From NCBI GenBank assembly GCA_028708055.1, contig JAQVZT010000029.1:1-15013 (forward strand): a stretch of DNA of 15,013 nt, given 5' to 3'. The position numbers were made by a program, and so were the translations under genes. The DNA comes from Methanothrix sp. Its GTDB lineage: Archaea > Halobacteriota > Methanosarcinia > Methanotrichales > Methanotrichaceae. The first letter of the stretch is position 1; each line of letters starts with the position of its first letter. The notes under the pieces were generated by a model, which did not search any database, was not told the origin of the DNA, and worked only from the letters and a program-made list of their open reading frames with translations. Positions 7,926 through 14,679 of the stretch are shown here, piece by piece.

Positions 7926-7968
7926 GAAGGCGAGCAGTCGATTGTGGCTGCTTGAGCTTCTCATTTTT
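7926..7968 (+). terminator. Stem-loop with T-run after the peptidase gene
   Basis: An imperfect stem (GAAG..AGCAG / CTGCT..CTTC) is followed by TCATTTTT, between two convergent genes. It may serve the plus-strand transcript. Confidence 0.45.
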
Positions 7969-7979
7969 CCAATACGAAT

Positions 7980-9266
7980 CTATGCTGCTCTGCCGTGGCA
8001 CTTCTTGTACTTTAGACCGCTTCCGCAGGGGCAGGGATCGTTTCTGCCCGGTTTCATGACCATATGGGAGATTCTGCCGTCTTTCATGTAGTTCATAATA
8101 TTAGCCGGGGCCCGGCCCTGGCGTAGTTCGTGGGCCATAAACCGCATCGCTCCATCGATGTGCCTGAAAAAGCCCCTGTAGCCCTCACAGAGATAATTGA
8201 GGCCCTCTTCCCCGTCCGGGGTATTGATAAAACGATTCTTGGGGCATTCGCCGTTGCAGGCGAAGAGAACTTCGCACCTGCGGCAGTATCCGGGCAGGGT
8301 ATCGTGCTTGTCCAATCCGAACTTGAGCTGCTTTTTCGAGCTGGCCAGAAGGGCCATCTTCTTCTCGCAGATATTGCCCAGGAGATACTTGGGCTCCACA
8401 AAGTGATCGCAGGAGTACATATCGCCATTGTGTTCCATTGCCAATGCGGTTCCACAGGTCTGCGAGAAGGCGCAGATGCCGGGATGGGCTCCCGACCATG
8501 CGGCCAAAGCCACATCGAAGATCTGCACATAGACCTTGCCCACGTCTCTTTTCACCCACTCGTCGAAGATGCAGATCAGGAAACGGCCATACTGGTCGGC
8601 TTTGACGGAACGATCCGTGACAGTATCGCCCTCCTGAAAGCCGGTATCATTGTCTCTTTCCACAATGGGTATGAACTGGATGAAGCTCGCTTTGACCTCA
8701 TCTCTGAGGAAGCGGTAAACCTCCAGGGGATGGTCGCCATTGGCGGCGTGAACCGTGGTCAGGATATTGTATTCCACCTTATGTTTTCGCAGCAGTCGGG
8801 CGGCCTTCATCACCCGGTCAAAGGTCGGATTGCCGGATTTATCAACCCGGTAGGCATCATGAAGCTCTCTCGGACCGTCCAGGCTCAGGCCGATGAGAAA
8901 GTTGTTGTCATGGAAGAATCTGCACCATTCGTCGTCAAGAAGGGTCCCGTTGGTCTGCATGGTGTTCAGAATGGTCATATTCGGCCGGCTGTATTTCTGC
9001 TCGTACTGAATCGATCGCCTGAAGAAATCAAGCCCCATCAGCGTCGGCTCTCCGCCCTGCCAGGCGACCGTAGCCTGCGGTGACTTCTGAGCCCCGATGT
9101 ACTGGCGGATGTAGGTTTCCAAAAGCTCATCCGACATTCTGAAGCTGCTCTCCGGATAGAGGTTCTTCTTGGAGAGAAAAAAGCAGTACTTGCAGCCCAG
9201 ATTGCACAGAGCGCCGGTGGGCTTGGCCAGAAGATGAAATGCAGGCAGAGAGTCCTTCTTGCTCAT
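7980..9266 (-). CDS. Anaerobic sulfatase-maturating enzyme-like radical SAM/SPASM protein with SEC-C tail
   Basis: This 428-residue radical SAM enzyme has the CxxxCxxC cluster at Cys21, 25 and 28 (CNLGCKYC), GGEP at 71-74 for SAM binding, and a SPASM region. The SPASM cysteines are 265, 271, 286, 328, 331, 337, 341 and 360. Their spacing (x5, x14; x2, x5, x3, x18) follows closely that of anSME, which oxidises a Cys or Ser of sulfatases to formylglycine with two extra 4Fe-4S clusters. Asp287 next to Cys286 matches the catalytic Asp position. At the C-terminus (409-424) a SEC-C zinc motif (CPC-x8-CH) follows, as in some members. No sulfatase gene is in this window, so the target is unknown and another peptide substrate is possible. 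The ATG is preceded by AAAAGGAT about 11 nt upstream; that site lies inside the direct repeat 9273-9538. Confidence 0.9.
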   Translation of the reverse strand: MSKKDSLPAFHLLAKPTGALCNLGCKYCFFLSKKNLYPESSFRMSDELLETYIRQYIGAQKSPQATVAWQGGEPTLMGLDFFRRSIQYEQKYSRPNMTILNTMQTNGTLLDDEWCRFFHDNNFLIGLSLDGPRELHDAYRVDKSGNPTFDRVMKAARLLRKHKVEYNILTTVHAANGDHPLEVYRFLRDEVKASFIQFIPIVERDNDTGFQEGDTVTDRSVKADQYGRFLICIFDEWVKRDVGKVYVQIFDVALAAWSGAHPGICAFSQTCGTALAMEHNGDMYSCDHFVEPKYLLGNICEKKMALLASSKKQLKFGLDKHDTLPGYCRRCEVLFACNGECPKNRFINTPDGEEGLNYLCEGYRGFFRHIDGAMRFMAHELRQGRAPANIMNYMKDGRISHMVMKPGRNDPCPCGSGLKYKKCHGRAA

Positions 9267-9272
9267 TGACTG

Positions 9273-9538
9273 CTATTATCCTTTTGGCATTCATTAACCT
9301 TCTCATTCTGAATGCATGAGACTTTGCGACCTCACCGAGCGGTCAAACGATTGTGCCGTGCCGGTTTGGCTAACTGTTTAGCCAACTGTTTAGCCAACTG
9401 TTTAGCCAACTATCATTGTCCCATTAGCATGCCCGCTCGGAGCTGCATGCGGCTCACCCATGGGGGGCACCATCTACCCGCAGGCTTGCCGGCTGAAGGT
9501 GAAAGAGGCAATCGATCCTGCTCAGGAAAGTTTAATCT
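9273..9538. repeat. Long direct repeat, copy 1
   Basis: This stretch aligns along its whole length with 12932-13159 in the same orientation. By eye roughly four positions in five match, and the best core (AGCATGCCCGC to GCAGGCTTGCCGGC) is almost identical. Copy 1 is longer because of 12-bp tandem units (9368-9411), and it has six G where copy 2 has five (9462-9467). Its left end is 7 nt from the start codon of the radical SAM gene and includes that gene's ribosome binding site. No terminal inverted repeats or transposase were seen. It may be a relic element, a duplicated 5' leader/promoter, or the remains of a small gene. Confidence 0.85.
9368..9411. repeat. 12-bp tandem repeat inside repeat copy 1
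   Basis: About 3.7 units of AGCCAACTGTTT, the first with two changes. Copy 2 has only one AACT element here, so the array is an expansion specific to copy 1. Read in the plus frame it gives a repeating Cys-Leu-Ala-Asn. Confidence 0.9.
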
Positions 9539-9942
9539 GCCATATCTTTGCTCGACTATCTTCCCAATATGCCTTGCTCCGGAATTTTATTCTTTGTGAA
9601 TTTCGAGATTTGCTTCACATCTGACTCGCCAAAACTCTCTTTGGGCGCCCGAAATTTTTGGCGTCATTGGCACCTTATTTTTCATCCAGTGTCCCCGGAC
9701 ACGATCTACTGTGCGGATTACTGACCTTCACATGTTCAGCAAATTATTTTGAAGCTGATGCTATTGTTTTTTCCTTGGATTATGTAGTTGCCATGGCAGC
9801 GGTCAGCTTTAAAACTTTGTCCTTTCTGCCCTTGACCATGCCGCTTTGAAGTGCTTGAGTATAAATGCAAAGCTTTTAGGCCTCTGCACTTTTAGTCCGT
9901 ACTCTGTAAAGTACATATAGTTATAATTGCAGGATGGTCATA
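9539..9942. other. A/T-rich non-coding stretch with inverted repeats, upstream of the propeller gene
   Basis: No convincing gene is seen. CGCCAAAA (9627-9634) and TTTTGGCG (9656-9663) form an 8-bp stem with a 21-nt loop. A compact palindrome, GTGTCC-CC-GGACAC, lies at 9689-9702 and looks more like a protein binding site than an RNA hairpin. TATAAAT at 9860-9866 is the best TATA candidate for the gene at 9943 and would give a leader of about 50 nt. Confidence 0.45.
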
Positions 9943-12324
9943 ATGTTTCCTTGCTCGCGATGGCTCTGCATAGTTCTTCTTATTGGATCATGTGCTGCAG
10001 AAGATGTGCCTTTCGTTTTTAGCGATAAAACTACAAGCGCAGCCGAATTTACTTCGGTTCAGATCCAAACGCTATTTGCTTCTTCCCAGGATCTCATCGG
10101 AGTGCCTTTAGCGTCCATCCCGCAAGTAAATGATACCATAAGCTTTCCAATTACAGGTGGCACCAATACTCCCGCCAGGTCCATCGAGAAAAAGACAGCG
10201 GATATTAAAAAGATGCTAGACTCCAAGATAGAGGCAGATAATCCCGCAATCATAGATGAAGTTGGATTAGCAGCAGGGAAGTATTCAGGAGATTATACCA
10301 TAGATCAGGTCGCTGCAATTTACAATCATTTAAAAGAGAATTGGCACTATTTGAGGGATCCTAGAGGCGTCGACTATTTCAAGAGTGCTTCGGATTCCTT
10401 GAAACTCGGCAGAATAAATAAATGTGTGGGAGTAGGGGATTGTGATGATTTTGCTATTCTCATGGCCTCGCTGGTAGAAGCAGCTGGAGGGACGACCAGA
10501 ATTATCCTAGCTCGAAATAATAGCACCGGAGGACATGCCTATTCTGAAGCCTATATCGGTCAGCTTAATGCCGCAGGCAATCATGTGGAAGACATTATCA
10601 ACTGGCTAAAACAAGAATACGAAACAGATAAGATCTTCACCCATATTGATACTGATACCAAAGAGGTCTGGTTGAACCTAGACTGGGGATTGGATGAAAA
10701 TGGAAATGCTCACCCGGGTGGGCCATTCTATCCTGGAGACAATCACTATGTAATATGCATCCGGGACACATTTGGAAAAACTCAGTTGAATCTCCCTGAA
10801 AAATCAAATAAACCTCCTAAGCTAATCAGTCTGATTCCTGAAAAAGAGAGTCCTCAAGTATCAGGAACGCCCCTAACATGGCTGGCTGAGGCTAAAGATC
10901 CAGATAACGATCAGATATTCTATAGGTTCTTTCTAAATGACAATCCTATAACTGGCTGGATTAAGGAAAAATCGTGGAAATGGAAAACGAATGATACCTA
11001 TATCGGTGATAACCAAATTGAAGTCCAGGTGAGAGATGGGAAACATGCTCTCAAAAATCGATTTGATGATAGTCTATCTGTTAGTTTCAATCTGACTTCG
11101 CCTGAAATCAGAAAGCCGAATACAGCAAAAGAGAGCGAAATTATATCTCCAAATGAATCACAAGTAGCCACACTAGACCAACCTATGCAAGTTCATGCTA
11201 TATCATGGAATGTGACCTATAGTGGGGCAAAATACGAACAAGGTAATTCAGTTCAACAGACCTCAGATGGTGGATACATCGTCACTGGCAAGACCGATTC
11301 ATTCGGAGCAGGGATGGATGATGCATGGCTGATTAAAACCGATTCAGACGGTAACAAGATCTGGGACAGGACATTTGGCGGGACAAATGACGATGTCGGT
11401 AGTTCAGTCCAACAGACCTCAGATGGCGGGTATATCATTACTGGCAATACCGAATCATTCGGAGAAGGTAATTTGGATATATGGCTTATAAAGACCGATG
11501 CAAATGGTAACAAGATCTGGGACAGGACATTTGGCGGGAGATTTGTCGATCAGGGTAATTCAGTCCAACAAACTTCAGATGGTGGGTATATCATTATTGG
11601 CCAGACAAATTCCTTCGAGCCAATCAATACAGATCTATGGTTAATCAAGACCGATTCAAACGGTAACAAGATCTGGGATAAGACATTTGGGGGTGCAAAT
11701 TTCGAACAAGGTAATTCAGTCCAACAGACCTCAGATGGTGGGTACATCGTAACTGGCAAGACCGATTCATTCGGAGAAGGTAATTTTGATCTATGGCTTA
11801 TAAAGACCGATGCAAATGGTAACAAGATCTGGGACAGAACATTTGGGGGAGCAAACTATGATTTAGGTTGGTCCGTCCAACAGACCTCGGATAATGGCTT
11901 CATCATCACTGGCAAGACAAATTCCTTCGGAGCAGGGATGGATGATGCATGGCTGATTAAAACCGATTCAGACGGTAACAAGATCTGGGACAGGACATTT
12001 GGCGGGACAAATGACGATGTCGGTAGTTCAGTCCAACAGACCTCAGATGGCGGGTATGTCATTTTGGGCAGCATGAGTAATACAGAAAGCATGGGTAATA
12101 CAGAATCCTTCGGAGCAGGTAATTTGGATATATGGCTTATCAAGACTGATTCAACTGGTAACAAGATCTGGGACAGGACATTTGGCGGATCAAATGTTGA
12201 ACAAGGTAATTCAGTCCGACAGACCTCAGATGGTGGGTATATCATTACTGGAAAGACAAATTCCTTCGAGTCAACCGATACAGATCTATGGCTGATCAAG
12301 ACCGATTCCAATGGGCTGGTATGA
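9943..12324 (+). CDS. Secreted transglutaminase-like protein with Ig-like domain and seven-bladed beta-propeller
   Basis: This 793-residue exported protein has four parts. First is a signal (MFPCSRWLCIVLLIGSCAAED; IGSC could be a lipobox). Second is a transglutaminase/papain-like core at about 120-270 with a likely triad Cys167 (GDCDDFA), His198 (GGHAYSEAY) and Asp247 (WLNLDWG), so it may be a cysteine protease or crosslinker. Third is an Ig/cadherin-like segment at about 290-385. Fourth is a run of seven repeats of about 52 residues (SVQQTSDGGYI-TG--SFG--DLWLIKTD--GNKIWDRTFGG). The last repeat lacks the IWDRTFGG strand, and an equivalent strand (ISWNVTYSG) stands before the first repeat. This is the 'Velcro' closure of a seven-bladed ring. 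ATG 9943 is preferred (AGGA 8 nt before); an in-frame ATG at 9934 would add three residues. The substrate is unknown; a surface binding role is inferred. Confidence 0.88.
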   Translation: MFPCSRWLCIVLLIGSCAAEDVPFVFSDKTTSAAEFTSVQIQTLFASSQDLIGVPLASIPQVNDTISFPITGGTNTPARSIEKKTADIKKMLDSKIEADNPAIIDEVGLAAGKYSGDYTIDQVAAIYNHLKENWHYLRDPRGVDYFKSASDSLKLGRINKCVGVGDCDDFAILMASLVEAAGGTTRIILARNNSTGGHAYSEAYIGQLNAAGNHVEDIINWLKQEYETDKIFTHIDTDTKEVWLNLDWGLDENGNAHPGGPFYPGDNHYVICIRDTFGKTQLNLPEKSNKPPKLISLIPEKESPQVSGTPLTWLAEAKDPDNDQIFYRFFLNDNPITGWIKEKSWKWKTNDTYIGDNQIEVQVRDGKHALKNRFDDSLSVSFNLTSPEIRKPNTAKESEIISPNESQVATLDQPMQVHAISWNVTYSGAKYEQGNSVQQTSDGGYIVTGKTDSFGAGMDDAWLIKTDSDGNKIWDRTFGGTNDDVGSSVQQTSDGGYIITGNTESFGEGNLDIWLIKTDANGNKIWDRTFGGRFVDQGNSVQQTSDGGYIIIGQTNSFEPINTDLWLIKTDSNGNKIWDKTFGGANFEQGNSVQQTSDGGYIVTGKTDSFGEGNFDLWLIKTDANGNKIWDRTFGGANYDLGWSVQQTSDNGFIITGKTNSFGAGMDDAWLIKTDSDGNKIWDRTFGGTNDDVGSSVQQTSDGGYVILGSMSNTESMGNTESFGAGNLDIWLIKTDSTGNKIWDRTFGGSNVEQGNSVRQTSDGGYIITGKTNSFESTDTDLWLIKTDSNGLV
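11200..12321 (+). repeat. Seven tandem 156-bp propeller-blade repeats
   Basis: Six full units and a shortened seventh encode the propeller blades. Units are 156 bp, except the sixth, which carries 27 extra bases including two tandem 18-bp copies of AGCATGAGTAATACAGAA (12070-12105, one difference). A 132-bp block at 11302-11433 is identical to 11926-12057; the offset is 624 bp, exactly four units. Confidence 0.93.
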
Positions 12325-12555
12325 GGCTAAATCCGGTCTACGCCCCTAAGTTCTGTAATGGAGTAACATTTTTAGAATAGAAATATTTGTATGGTGCTGT
12401 GTAAGGTCTAAGCTCTTGATTTGATCTCAGGAAATAGATGCAAAATCCCACCCAAGTTATTCCACTGCACGACCTAAAATAGTGGACTGCCTTGGACTGC
12501 CATCATCATGCATATCAAGCATTAAAACTATAAATTAAAAATATATTCAAATAAG
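12325..12555. other. Non-coding gap between convergent surface-protein genes
   Basis: The sequence is A/T rich and holds a 9-of-10 tandem decamer, TGGACTGCCT/TGGACTGCCA (12483-12502), and no credible ORF. No clear hairpin-plus-T terminator for either gene was seen. Confidence 0.4.
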
Positions 12556-12873
12556 TCACCATACACCTAATCCCAATCTTATATAGGGAGTAAATTCACC
12601 TTTCCAAACTGCATATCCGACCTGATCTTTACCTGCAACGGCAACCATTGTCCCAAGATTGCTTGGGATATCAAAAACGCATATGCCGGATTCATTCGTA
12701 AAACCATCCCAGTTAAGAGAAGATGCTCCTACGGAGACACGTGCATCCGAAGCAGGTTGATTTGTATCCATATCATACACATATACGACAAATTGAGCTG
12801 AAGACGCAATATTAATCATTAAAGCAACTACTGCTGCAAATAGTGATAATCTAGTTAATAAACCGATATTCAC
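12556..12873 (-). CDS. Small secreted protein with carboxypeptidase-regulatory-like domain
   Basis: This 105-residue protein has a signal peptide (MNIGLLTRLSLFAAVVALMI, then NIASSAQ) and a single Ig-like domain of the carboxypeptidase-regulatory-like type. It shows VVYVYDMDTNQPASDARVSVG, then TNESGICVFDIP, the usual 'added domain property, tell it with a Gly turn' pattern of these beta sandwiches. No catalytic residues are evident. The start is GTG 12873, with GGAG about 9 nt upstream. It faces the transglutaminase/propeller gene and lies inside the same repeat-bounded segment, so both may act at the cell surface. It is too short to be an enzyme on its own and may be a fragment of a larger surface protein. 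Function is unknown. Confidence 0.75.
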   Translation of the reverse strand: MNIGLLTRLSLFAAVVALMINIASSAQFVVYVYDMDTNQPASDARVSVGASSLNWDGFTNESGICVFDIPSNLGTMVAVAGKDQVGYAVWKGEFTPYIRLGLGVW

Positions 12874-12931
12874 GATATCACTCCATTTTTGGGTTCGAAT
12901 TATCCATACTTATAGTTTACTCAAAAACCAT

Positions 12932-13159
12932 CTATCATCCTTTGGGCATTCATTTATCGTTTCATCCTGAATTCATGAACCTTCGCGACTTCATCGGACG
13001 GTCAAGAGATTGCGCCATGCCGGTTTGGCCAACTACCTGAATCCTATTAGCATGCCCGCCCGGAGCTGCATGCGCCTCACCCATGGGGGCACCATCTACC
13101 CGCAGGCTTGCCGGCAGAAGATGAAAGAGACAATCAATCCCGCTAACGAAATCTTAGAT
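12932..13159. repeat. Long direct repeat, copy 2
   Basis: This is the partner of 9273-9538. Its left end lies 59 nt upstream of the small secreted protein gene. On the minus strand it finishes with AAAGGATGATAG, the counterpart of the ribosome binding site of the radical SAM gene in copy 1. A plus-strand reading frame (from about 12974 to beyond the repeat) is open here: PISMPARSCMRLTHGG, then TIYPQACRQKMKETINPANE. Copy 1 shows the same sequence with one extra G breaking the frame. Confidence 0.85.
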
Positions 13160-13199
13160 CGTAGATGTAAATGCCATCCAGCTAATGCCGTCAGGCAGC

Positions 13200-13262
13200 A
13201 CACAAGATACAGAAGATACGCAGAATACACAGGATAAGCAGGACAAGCAAGATACACAAGAT
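13200..13262. repeat. 9-bp degenerate tandem repeat (seven units)
   Basis: The sequence divides into seven nonamers of the type ACACAAGAT; the first and last are identical and the others differ at one to three positions. It lies between repeat copy 2 and the 3' end of the PAN gene, with no gene over it. This looks like a simple minisatellite. Confidence 0.85.
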
Positions 13263-13295
13263 CCGGCGGGCAGGCTGGAAATGCCAGGATCAAAT

Positions 13296-13328
13296 AAAAA
13301 AAGTGCGGCTTAATGCCACTGCCGCTTA
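13296..13328 (-). terminator. Stem-loop and T-run at the end of the PAN gene
   Basis: On the minus strand GCGGC, a loop and GCCGC are followed at once by ACTTTTTTT; alternatively AGTGGC pairs with GCCGCACT with a bulge. The stem overlaps the last codons and stop. This has the shape of an intrinsic terminator. Confidence 0.6.
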
Positions 13329-14561
13329 AGAGAACATCCGCAGAGCTTCTTCCGATCCCTCGATCTCATCCCCGAGGACCTTTCTGATTGCCGCCTCGAA
13401 ATCGCTCCTCTTGACCGAAGACGCGCCTGCGCGCAGAGCATTCATGCCCGCCTCAACCACTATGGCGTGCAGGTCAGCGCCGCTCGCTTCCTCGGTCTCC
13501 TTGACGATCTCCATCAGATCCACATCTTCGTCCTTCTTCATCTTCCGGGAATGAATCTCCAGGATCTTGAGCCGTCCGGCTGCGGATGGCATGGGAATCT
13601 CTATGATTCTGTCAAACCGGCCCGGCCTGAGCAGCGCAGGATCCAGAATATCGATTCTATTCGTAGCGGCGATGATCTTTATGTCTCCCCTGGTTCTGAA
13701 CCCATCCATCTCGGCCAGAAGCTGCATCATGGTGCGGTTTACCTCGGCGCTTCCCGTGGTCCCGTCATGGGTTCGGATGCTTCCCACAGCATCAATCTCA
13801 TCGATGAATATGATGCTCGGGGCCTTCTCCCGTGCCATCTGGAAGATATCGCGAACAAGCTGCGCGCCCTCTCCGATGAACTTATGAACCAGCTCTGAAC
13901 CGGACATATGGATGAAGGTGGCTTTGGATTCGTGAGCTACTGCTTTTGCGATCATCGTCTTGCCAGTTCCCGGCAGACCGTAGAGCAGGACTCCCCTGGG
14001 CGGCTCTATGCCGATATCCTTGAAGATCGCGGGATTGGTGAGCGGCAGCTCCACAGTCTCCTTGATCTCCTGAATCTGGCTTTCCAGACCTCCCACCTGC
14101 TCATAGGACACATCAGGAGCCTCTATGAGCTCCATCACCTTGGCCCGGACATCCACAGAACGGTCCAGGACTCGGACGATGGTCAGAGAATTGTTTATGG
14201 CCACACGCGAGTTGGCCTGGATCTTCTCCATCAGCTCCGGCGGAACGGTGGTGATGAACTCCTGATTATTGCCATGCTGCCTGAGCAGGACATAGTCTGA
14301 GCCAACTTCTACGACCGTTGCCAGGAACAGCGGCATCCTCTTGAGAAGGATATTCTCCTTCTTCAGCCGCTCAACCTCTCGCAGATACTTCTTATTAGCA
14401 ATGAGGGACTCGAAGAGCTTTGCTCTTACCTCTTCCCTCTCCATTCTGGTGGTCTCCAGCTCCTCGGCTAGGCTCTTGTTGTCAGACTGCAGAGCGCTAA
14501 TCCTCTTTAAAACGGATTCCTGCATGGTCTCTTGACCGGAAATGGCCGATGTTTCACTCAT
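13326..14561 (-). CDS. Proteasome-activating nucleotidase (PAN), divergent
   Basis: This 411-residue AAA ATPase is of the PAN/Rpt type, the hexameric ring that unfolds proteins and feeds them into the archaeal 20S proteasome. An N-terminal coiled coil (about 14-75) precedes an OB domain (MPLFLATV at 76-83, with the proline expected at the coiled-coil/OB junction). The AAA domain has Walker A at 195-202, pore loop KFIG (227-230), Walker B IIFIDE (250-255) and LRPGRFDR (311-318). Oddities: Walker A reads GLPGTGKT rather than GPPGTGKT. The stretch usually GDREVQRT reads SAEVNRT. The last residues are Met-Phe-Ser instead of a hydrophobic-Tyr-X tail. A start at 14561 is chosen because a TATA box lies 30 nt upstream, implying a leaderless mRNA; the frame is open to 14687 but the added residues do not look like PAN. 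Divergent from AdoMet synthetase. Confidence 0.93.
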   Translation of the reverse strand: MSETSAISGQETMQESVLKRISALQSDNKSLAEELETTRMEREEVRAKLFESLIANKKYLREVERLKKENILLKRMPLFLATVVEVGSDYVLLRQHGNNQEFITTVPPELMEKIQANSRVAINNSLTIVRVLDRSVDVRAKVMELIEAPDVSYEQVGGLESQIQEIKETVELPLTNPAIFKDIGIEPPRGVLLYGLPGTGKTMIAKAVAHESKATFIHMSGSELVHKFIGEGAQLVRDIFQMAREKAPSIIFIDEIDAVGSIRTHDGTTGSAEVNRTMMQLLAEMDGFRTRGDIKIIAATNRIDILDPALLRPGRFDRIIEIPMPSAAGRLKILEIHSRKMKKDEDVDLMEIVKETEEASGADLHAIVVEAGMNALRAGASSVKRSDFEAAIRKVLGDEIEGSEEALRMFS

Positions 14562-14587
14562 ACGATAAAGCACTGCGTTTTTCAAGC

Positions 14588-14594
14588 TTATAAA
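14588..14594 (-). promoter_or_regulatory. TATA box of the PAN gene (leaderless promoter)
   Basis: On the minus strand TTTATAA is centred 30 nt before the A of the ATG. Archaeal transcription starts about 25-28 nt downstream of the TATA centre, so the transcript should begin at or within a few bases of the start codon. No ribosome binding site precedes that ATG, which agrees. Confidence 0.55.
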
Positions 14595-14679
14595 TTCATG
14601 CATGAGGCAATAGGCCGCAAAAATTTTAGCCTTCAGAAAAGTATTAATCATAAGCAGCCAATTATATGTTGGGGTTTTT

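Noticed and set aside
9312..9599. 95-codon ORF in repeat copy 1
   Set aside because: It depends on the tandem array and loses the frame conserved with copy 2 after the G-run; no ribosome binding site. Described as repeat content instead.
9658..9849. 63-codon hydrophobic ORF upstream of the propeller gene
   Set aside because: TTG start without ribosome binding site in an A/T-rich promoter-like region; no family resemblance.
11253..12311. Several antisense ORFs across the propeller repeats
   Set aside because: They are mirror frames produced by the repeated codons of the real gene; their apparent conservation is only that of the sense repeats.
13010..13237. 75-codon ORF in repeat copy 2
   Set aside because: TTG start, no ribosome binding site, and its end runs into the 9-bp minisatellite; kept only as a possible relic.
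9368..13262. CRISPR array
   Set aside because: The 12-bp and 9-bp arrays have no spacers and no cas genes are nearby.
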